A DNA stretch of 64,000 bases from Symbiodinium natans. Taxonomy: Eukaryota > Sar > Dinophyceae > Suessiales > Symbiodiniaceae. Below are positions 61,301 to 64,000 of the stretch, in pieces. The stretch's first letter is position 1; each line of letters begins with the position of its first letter. The translations under genes were made by a program, and so were the position numbers. The notes beneath the pieces were generated by a model. The model was not told the origin of the DNA, did not search any database, and saw nothing but the letters and a program-made list of their open reading frames with translations. The stretch spans positions 368,501-432,500 of the forward strand of contig CAJNDS010002377.1 of NCBI GenBank assembly GCA_905221605.1. The letters run 5' to 3'.

Positions 61301-61757
61301 TCTGTCGGTCCACTTGCGGATGGCTGGCATCCTGAGATTTGGAGGGCTTCGTTGGACTTTCGACATGTCTTGGAGGGGGCTCCCAGGAGTCTCAGGCTAA
61401 GGGTATGTTGCACTCACTAAGGAGGCCCTCTTTTTTGTTTTTGGAAGACCCTCTTGACATGCCCCCTCGCTTTTGGGGTCCCTTCCAACTCCCCCAAGCC
61501 CTCGCAAGCCCAATATCATGCCACTATCCCTCCCTAATTTCAGACCCCTCTTCGCTTCTTGGGAGGCAAGCATCTCCAAATTCTCGGGTTGCTCCGAGCT
61601 CGGCGAAGATCTCTGGGCGAACGCCGAGACCCAGTCCCAAGGTGAGGGCCAGAAGAACCACCGAGAGCCATGAGGCTGAGAATATGAAAGGAGGGGCTGA
61701 ACAAACTGCGGATGCCATGGGACTTGAGCCCAGGCCTCGCGGAAGGCGTGTTGTCAT
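48759..61757 (-). CDS. Large LRR / Cys-rich / multi-span membrane protein, about 20 exons
   Basis: Hand-built model, 5' to 3' on the minus strand: 61757-61572, 60967-60858, 60605-60511, 57549-55661, 55570-55149, 55040-54875, 54719-54419, 54046-~53914, ~53789-~53662, 53555-53443, 53052-52840, 52746-52651, 52515-~52443, 52376-~52215, 51405-51284, 50910-~50785, 50165-50056, 49573-49468, 49113-48992, 48836-48759. Most junctions keep frame, which is the main support; joins at exons 8-9, 9-10, 14-15 and 16-17 are uncertain. The product is about 1,580 residues: signal anchor, LRR array, Cys-rich ephrin-receptor/GCC2-GCC3-like repeats, seven or eight hydrophobic segments, and a short charged C-terminus. 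LRR plus GCC2/GCC3 plus membrane spans is an arrangement I associate with dinoflagellate surface proteins. No kinase domain is visible, so function is unknown beyond likely extracellular recognition. Exons 1-3 are linked to the LRR exon only by phase and order, so they could belong to another transcript. Confidence 0.75.
48950..48982. repeat. (AC)n microsatellite
   Basis: About 16 AC units in the last intron of the LRR gene, nine bases past the exon 19 donor (reads GT on the sense strand). Confidence 0.95.
49361..49472 (-). repeat. Telomere-like repeats inside LRR gene intron 18
   Basis: CCCTAACCCTAACCC at 49362-49377 and degenerate CCCTGAACCCTAAACCTGAA-type units at 49431-49472. The latter overlap the GC donor of exon 18. 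Confidence 0.75.
50782..51405 (-). CDS. LRR gene exons 15-16: soluble acidic segment
   Basis: Exon 15 (51405-51284) encodes an amphipathic helix-rich piece (LMARRLLAAAAAQLAVQRPG, then HPDAVFLG). Exon 16 (50910-about 50785) encodes AMEDTVLDRNYMMQMLTERS followed by ILEEIDSD. Exon 16 reads to a TGA at 50784-50782. Because clearly coding exons continue downstream in phase, I infer that this TGA is intronic, with a donor just before it: either GACC|GCGCC or, more unusually, CCCT|GAGAAT. AT microsatellites sit on both sides of exon 15, at 51411-51490 and 51216-51234. Confidence 0.65.
52215..53789 (-). CDS. LRR gene exons 9-14: membrane-spanning core
   Basis: Exons about 53789-53662, 53555-53443, 53052-52840, 52746-52651, 52515-about 52443 and 52376-about 52215. 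Each carries hydrophobic stretches: FLVGAASLGTLALVAACVAA (exon 9), AQLLLSQAAVLLQLAQLWAV (10), AFALATPLLPLLVLGACALL (11), LTVLFVGGASGAVQLLG (12) and two in exon 14 (FAVYVALSAWMHL, YGGAVPCFLAFLFF). Phases fit for 10-11, 11-12, 12-13 and, with a GC donor, 13-14. Three of these junctions use GC donors. The soluble link LQLTGSELQSFLDLQCRFDG before the third span is strongly coding-like. The fold is not one I can name; it resembles the C-terminal membrane block of dinoflagellate GCC2/GCC3 proteins, which is recollection and not a search result. Confidence 0.7.
53914..55040 (-). CDS. LRR gene exons 6-8: Cys-rich EGF / GCC2-GCC3-like region
   Basis: Exons 55040-54875, 54719-54419 and 54046-about 53914. 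They encode a Cys-rich ectodomain: an EGF-like piece (MCTCQKGYSGRGASCEANAP), a segment with CEMCPPNSTSAKGSTALTAC followed by CSFGNP and CRCEKH, then GYSGPLCIQCAPGYRSSGHE. The C-x2-CP-N-S-T-S-x4-S pattern is characteristic of ephrin-receptor-like GCC2/GCC3 repeats. The junctions 6-7 (phase 0) and 7-8 (phase 1) both use GT donors and fit; the 3' limit of exon 8 is not fixed. A poly-C tract at 54729-54741 lies in the polypurine end of the intron before exon 7. Confidence 0.8.
55149..55570 (-). CDS. LRR gene exon 5: C-terminal LRRs
   Basis: A 422-base exon, phase 0 in and phase 2 out, ending at a GC donor (GACTCCAG|GCACCT). It holds the last, more divergent LRRs (TLDLADNNLSSIRSIPAGLK, then ELHLSNNMGPLAV) and NAT/NNT/NES sequons consistent with an extracellular, glycosylated location. 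Splicing across a 108-base intron to the next exon restores the frame exactly. Confidence 0.8.
55661..57549 (-). CDS. LRR gene exon 4: main leucine-rich repeat array
   Basis: A single 1,889-base open exon encoding about 629 residues. It starts with a plant-type LRR N-terminal cap (EDLDRALEALGILG, then CSWPGIHCRDGCVVGI) and continues with about 20 repeats of about 24 residues, in the pattern LxxLxLxxTxVxGxLxxLxxL. Typical repeats are LQETQVSGPLAPLQGLAKL and LHETQVKGELAPLRDLQEL. Such arrays build a curved solenoid used for protein or ligand binding, presumably outside the cell. The Thr-x-Val-Ser-Gly core is unusually uniform, suggesting recent repeat expansion or homogenisation. The exon ends at AAC|GCCGCT (GC donor, phase 0); joining at GTCAGC gives LKRLNVSGCPL, a clean LRR continuation. 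The 629 + 2-base arithmetic fits phase 1 in and phase 0 out. The product family is certain; a specific function is not. Confidence 0.9.
57812..57904. repeat. (CTA)n trinucleotide microsatellite
   Basis: About 31 CTA/TAC triplets with one ATT interruption, in intron 3 of the LRR gene. Confidence 0.95.
58125..58178. repeat. Poly-C tract with few interruptions
   Basis: Runs of about 22, 5, 7 and 14 C. Similar mononucleotide C or G runs of 12 or more occur at 9567, 11821, 12452, 13609, 24803, 27383, 28891, 31249, 31616, 37217, 42464 and 58361. Confidence 0.9.
58543..58925. repeat. Triple tandem array of palindromes (about 140-bp units)
   Basis: Three direct repeats beginning ATTTAGG at 58543, 58681 and near 58828 (spacing about 138 and 147). 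Each contains a left core AATTCGAGCCTGCTCGA-like and a right core TTCGAGCCGGCTCGAA-like. In unit 2 the right core is a perfect 24-bp palindrome at 58751-58774, preceded by a 17-base inverted repeat at 58741-58757 with a single-base centre. Unit 1 has a perfect 14-bp palindrome at 58607-58620 and unit 3 a near-perfect one at 58897-58920. The array sits in intron 3 of the LRR gene and abuts the AT-rich block. The units differ mainly outside the palindromes. Confidence 0.9.
59252..59425 (-). CDS. Small charged protein of the AT-rich block
   Basis: ATG at 59425 to TAA at 59252, 57 residues, starting only 21 bases after the stop of the preceding ORF on the same strand. It is very rich in Lys and Glu (MFHKKARTCEQMKKPKRENE at the start, KGKKKNSSKGNS at the end). 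The tight spacing is unlike the surrounding dinoflagellate-type genes and suggests a compact viral or bacterial-style unit. No family is recognised. Confidence 0.4.
   Translation of the reverse strand: MFHKKARTCEQMKKPKRENEFKQTAYEERRKLVENNEVDEAVQEVKGKKKNSSKGNS
59447..60151 (-). pseudogene. Unknown AT-rich coding region, broken across three overlapping frames
   Basis: Three minus-strand frames relay: 60151-59885, 59981-59793 and 59821-59447. The first and third are in the same frame; the middle one is shifted, so two compensating indels would explain the pattern. Each piece looks like protein: CYIILFKSINQLDEILYSVF in the first, TEVRDELEGTETFLTDAQGL in the second, RSYGSPFVSGQRPEDTGTNV in the third. 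The third ends in a TAA. No family is recognised. Codons favour A/T at third positions, unlike the host exons. Programmed frameshifting or unrecognised short introns are alternatives to decay. Confidence 0.55.
60155..60241 (+). CDS. Possible 28-residue ORF, plus strand, edge of AT-rich block
   Basis: ATG at 60155 to TAA at 60241, encoding MASDIARQESIVKARKGHIW and eight more residues. It diverges from the minus-strand ORF group at the right side of the AT-rich block. The sequence is protein-like, but at this length chance is a serious alternative. Confidence 0.15.
   Translation: MASDIARQESIVKARKGHIWIMGGGDHT
60420..60489. repeat. (TTC)n microsatellite
   Basis: About 22 TTC triplets just inside intron 3 of the LRR gene. 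On the transcribed (minus) strand this is (GAA)n. Confidence 0.95.
60511..60605 (-). CDS. LRR gene exon 3
   Basis: A 95-base exon from acceptor TACTAG to donor GTGG|GTGCCTGC, with phase 2 in and phase 1 out, both matching its neighbours. It encodes GEKCHADLDMDWARLVTCAR. Joined to exon 4 it leads into the LRR N-terminal cap. A (TTC)n tract lies just inside the following intron, which is about 3 kb long and holds the palindrome array and the AT-rich block. Confidence 0.5.
60858..60967 (-). CDS. LRR gene exon 2
   Basis: A 110-base exon bounded by CTCAAAG on the acceptor side and GACAG|GTTTTTT on the donor side, starting in phase 0 and ending in phase 2. It encodes a small domain beginning PCSALCSSHEALESVASEPA and ending LPRAVDR. 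The donor is GT. A (CT/GA)n microsatellite follows inside the intron. Coding-like codon choice and the phase match to the next exon are the evidence; no domain is recognised. Confidence 0.5.
61572..61757 (-). CDS. LRR gene exon 1: start codon and signal anchor
   Basis: Opens at ATG 61757 and reads 62 codons to a likely GC donor (GGAGAT|GCTTGC). A hydrophobic stretch at about residues 25-48 (SASWLSVVLLALTLGLGLGV) follows a short basic N-terminus and looks like an uncleaved signal anchor or signal peptide. A possible splice acceptor (TTACAG) lies 22 bases upstream of the ATG. The exon ends in phase 0, which fits the next exon. The frame stays open to a TAG past the donor, so a short single-exon protein cannot be excluded. 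Confidence 0.5.
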
Positions 61758-62400
61758 GGCAAGATTTAGTCTAACGTGCTGTAAGACTATACAGTTAAGG
61801 AAGTTCAGGAATATATAATTGCTGTGCTACAAGTACATGTATTGCTTGCCAAAAACTGCTATCTTCGTCCTGTCTTCTGTGGCATCCGGGCAGCTTTTGG
61901 CGGAATTCTGTGCATCATGGACACACTGTTGACCAACAGTGGCCAGTCAATTTGTACAACTATGGACAGCATGGACAGCAACCTGGGGCAAGCAAGACTT
62001 GGGCAGAAGACGCCCAGTCTTGACGCTGCAAAGGCTGAGGCCTTTGCCCGGCTCGAAGAGTTCAGAAGACCCTATGTACTCCCTTCTTAACAGGTATATA
62101 GAAGGGCGAAACAAAATGCATAATTCCCTCATTCCCTACTCAAAGCCAGTAGGCATAAAGGTTACCTCGTCTCCTGACCGCTTCGAAAGCGGGCAAGTTC
62201 TTGGCGCAATTGCAGATTCCTCGGATGCTTTTTGAGGGCATCTAGGCTTAGGGATTGTACCCTGGACGCGTAGCATTTTACCTTTGGGTTTTGGGGACCC
62301 TGTTTAAAGATGTTAGGAGTATATTACGGGGAACCTTTAGGAGTACAACCTTCGGGGCCCGAGTCTTAGTCCCTTGAGGGCAGCTGGACATTTCGAGCGC
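61758..62400. other. Intergenic gap upstream of the LRR gene
   Basis: 643 bases between the stop of the upstream gene and the start of the LRR gene. It is AT-richer near 61780-61850, just upstream of the LRR start. Apart from the candidate acceptor described above I see nothing in it. Confidence 0.5.
61779..61792 (-). promoter_or_regulatory. Candidate splice (trans-splice) acceptor upstream of the LRR gene
   Basis: Reading the minus strand, the sequence TATAGTCTTACAG ends 22 bases before the ATG at 61757. In dinoflagellates mRNAs receive a spliced leader at such an AG. The pyrimidine tract is weak and no leader sequence is encoded here, so this is only a plausible site. Confidence 0.25.
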
Positions 62401-63922
62401 TTACTGATAGCTGAAGTCTGCCAAGGTTCTCTGCCTCCAGGTGCGCCAGGCGTGAATGAATCTCTTGGCTTCTTTGCAATCCGAGAATAGCCAGAGCATG
62501 TGCGGGAACCTGCAGGTCAACACTGGAGCCGTCGCGAGTCTGAAAGAAGAAAGAACTCTGCTGGGGGCGGGGGGATACCTTGTGGAGGGGGGTGGGGGGG
62601 ACTGGGCAACACTGCACTTCTTTTAAAAACGCTACCCAGCACATAGGAAAAAAACCATATGTGGACATACGTGATATTGTCCTTACAAATAGGGGTACCC
62701 CTTTATACCCCTCCCCCCAACAAGGGTAGCTACCCTGACCCCCCCCCAATATTATAAGGTGCTGGGGCAGTTTGGGGGAGGGGGGGGGGCAGCTTGGACG
62801 ATTCCTTAGCCTGAAAAGGCTCCGAGGCGCGGGTGGCGCAAGCAGCACTTCGGGCTCGGCGAGGCGCGCCAGGGGCAATGCTCTGAGCCTGACAGCGTTT
62901 AGGGTTTGGGGTTCGGGTTTGGGGTTTAGGGTTTAGGGTTTGGGGTTTAGGGTTCAGGGTTTAGGGTAGCTAAGGCCACTGCTTGTTGCTGCTTGTTCAA
63001 AACGAAACCGATGCTGGCCATATGCTCAAGTTCACTGTCGAAGCACGGTCCCCAAGAGGGTCAGGAAAAACGGGAAGAGCAACTCAACGACTTGGAAAAC
63101 TACATCTTGATGATTTGGGATGTTCCCCCTTCTGCAAACAGTCCTTAATGGGGATTCTACTAGGGGTACTATAATACCTATCAAGGACTGTTATTGTAAG
63201 GGGGAACATCCCAATTGTTGATTGATGGTTGCTTCATGTTGCTCCATCGGCGGACTTTGGCCAGGGCGAATTGCTCCACCTGGAATGGTTCGCTCTTTTG
63301 TATTGTGTGTGTGTGTGTGTGTGGCGCTTTTTGTGGCGCTTTTTGATTTGTTGGCAGGCAGGTCAGCAACTGAGGAGCCAGCAGTTCCACGGCAGCCTTG
63401 GAGGCCCAAGGCCCACGCAAGCAGAATTGAATTAACATGAATTAACTATGCAAACCCATGTCGCAAAGCACAGTGTCTCGCAGTGCTGCTAAAGGAGCAG
63501 CATCGTGGCGGTTCCCCTCGCCATCGATCAGCCATTCCCGCAGCAGGGCGGCGGCTGCCTCCACCTTGGCATCGCTCAGCTCGTCCCAGGCCACCAGATT
63601 CCAAGCCTCCTGGGCTCTCAGCCAACGATCGCCTCAGATCTAAAGGGGCGAGAGACAGAACTAAAGCAATCCTTCTGACCTGAGAGTCAAACCTACTTGC
63701 GTTACGCGCAGTATCGCTTAGTGCGAGTTGCCATCCGATCTTCGCAGCTCCTGCGCAAGATGCAAAAGAAAGCCTAAACCGCAATGCTCTTTGTCCTTTC
63801 AAATGAGTCGGACTCATGCCTCCAGCACGCGTTGTGCGGCCAGCTCGACGGCAGGACCCTTGCGGGGCAGTTGCGAGAGGAGCTTGAGCGGGAAGCGCAC
63901 GCCAGGAAGGCCTCCCGTCGGC
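62401..63922 (-). CDS. 3' end of an unrecognised multi-exon gene (runs off the right edge)
   Basis: Four exons, in order 63922-63831, 63632-63456, 62880-62811 and 62539-62401 (TAA). All three internal junctions keep phase: CAAC|GCGTGC (GC donor), ATGG|GTTTGC, and TTCAG|GCTAAGG (GC donor). Readable pieces are GVRFPLKLLSQLPRKGPAVE, DRWLRAQEAWNLVAWDELSD, VEAAAALLREWLIDGEGNRH, LARLAEPEVLLAPP and, last, CKEAKRFIHAWRTWRQRTLA. I recognise no domain; the sequence is helix-rich and soluble. The last exon has a second plausible open frame (beginning RDGSSVDLQVPAHA), but only the chosen one fits the upstream phase. The second intron contains a 100-base hairpin element (63115-63214) and a telomere-like array (62897-62967). 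The 5' part lies beyond base 64,000; bases 63,923-64,000 show no further exon I can assign. Confidence 0.6.
62897..62967 (+). repeat. Intronic telomere-like array (TTTAGGG/TTTGGGG)n
   Basis: About ten units alternating TTTAGGG with TTTGGGG, TTCGGG and TTCAGGG. It lies inside an intron of the upstream gene, ending 16 bases before the 3' splice site on the minus strand. Confidence 0.85.
63115..63214. repeat. 100-bp hairpin (MITE-like) element
   Basis: Inverted arms at 63115-63146 and 63183-63214 match at 27 of 32 positions; the outermost 17 bases (TTGGGATGTTCCCCCTT) and the innermost 10 are perfect. The 36-base loop contains GGGGATTCTACTAGGGGTAC, which resembles the dispersed family at 21611 and 26101. 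It lies in an intron of the upstream gene. No target duplication is evident. Confidence 0.75.
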
Positions 63923-64000
63923 CTCCGCAAAGCAGAAGAAAGCAAAAAACATGGATTGCTAGAAAGCGACGTTCTGAGTTTAGTGGCTGCTATGAGTCAC

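Noticed and set aside
1-64000. Apicomplexan (Eimeria-like) origin, because of AAACCCT repeats
   Set aside because: Eimeria also carries telomere-like repeats, but the expected abundant CAG/poly-Q tracts are missing and the GC-donor introns and gene families favour a dinoflagellate.

Overview
The window looks like nuclear DNA of an alveolate, most probably a dinoflagellate of the Symbiodinium type. Four things in the sequence point there: plant/alveolate-type telomere heptamers (TTTAGGG) scattered internally in both orientations; multi-exon genes whose introns often start with GC instead of GT; several genes lying head-to-tail on one strand; and gene products (an ionotropic-glutamate-receptor-like channel, and a large LRR / Cys-rich / multi-membrane-span protein) of kinds abundant in dinoflagellates. 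The species assignment is inference.

Layout. Bases 1 to about 46,000 hold no gene I can recognise. This part is a patchwork of low-coding sequence, more than twenty telomere-like arrays, homopolymer G/C runs, microsatellites, minisatellites and short dispersed repeat families. Bases 46,257-64,000 hold three genes, all on the minus strand: the 3' end of an unrecognised gene (63,922 to 62,401, running off the right edge), the large LRR gene (about 20 exons, 61,757 to 48,759), and an intronless glutamate-receptor-like gene (48,122 to 46,257). The two intergenic gaps are nearly equal (643 and 636 bases).

The LRR gene was assembled by hand from exons whose reading phases fit across introns. It predicts a signal anchor, an LRR array, Cys-rich GCC2/GCC3-like repeats and about seven or eight hydrophobic segments, then a soluble acidic tail: a large surface receptor-like or structural membrane protein. 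The neighbouring channel also has a signal peptide and membrane spans, so both probably act at the cell surface, but nothing in the sequence shows that they work together.

The oddest stretch is the roughly 3-kb third intron of the LRR gene (57,550-60,510). It contains a triple tandem array of perfect or near-perfect palindromes (58,543-58,925), directly followed by an AT-rich block of about 1.3 kb with closely packed minus-strand ORFs. One of these ORFs runs through three overlapping frames as if by two compensating indels. This block differs in base composition and coding style from everything around it and is the best candidate here for a foreign or undescribed element.
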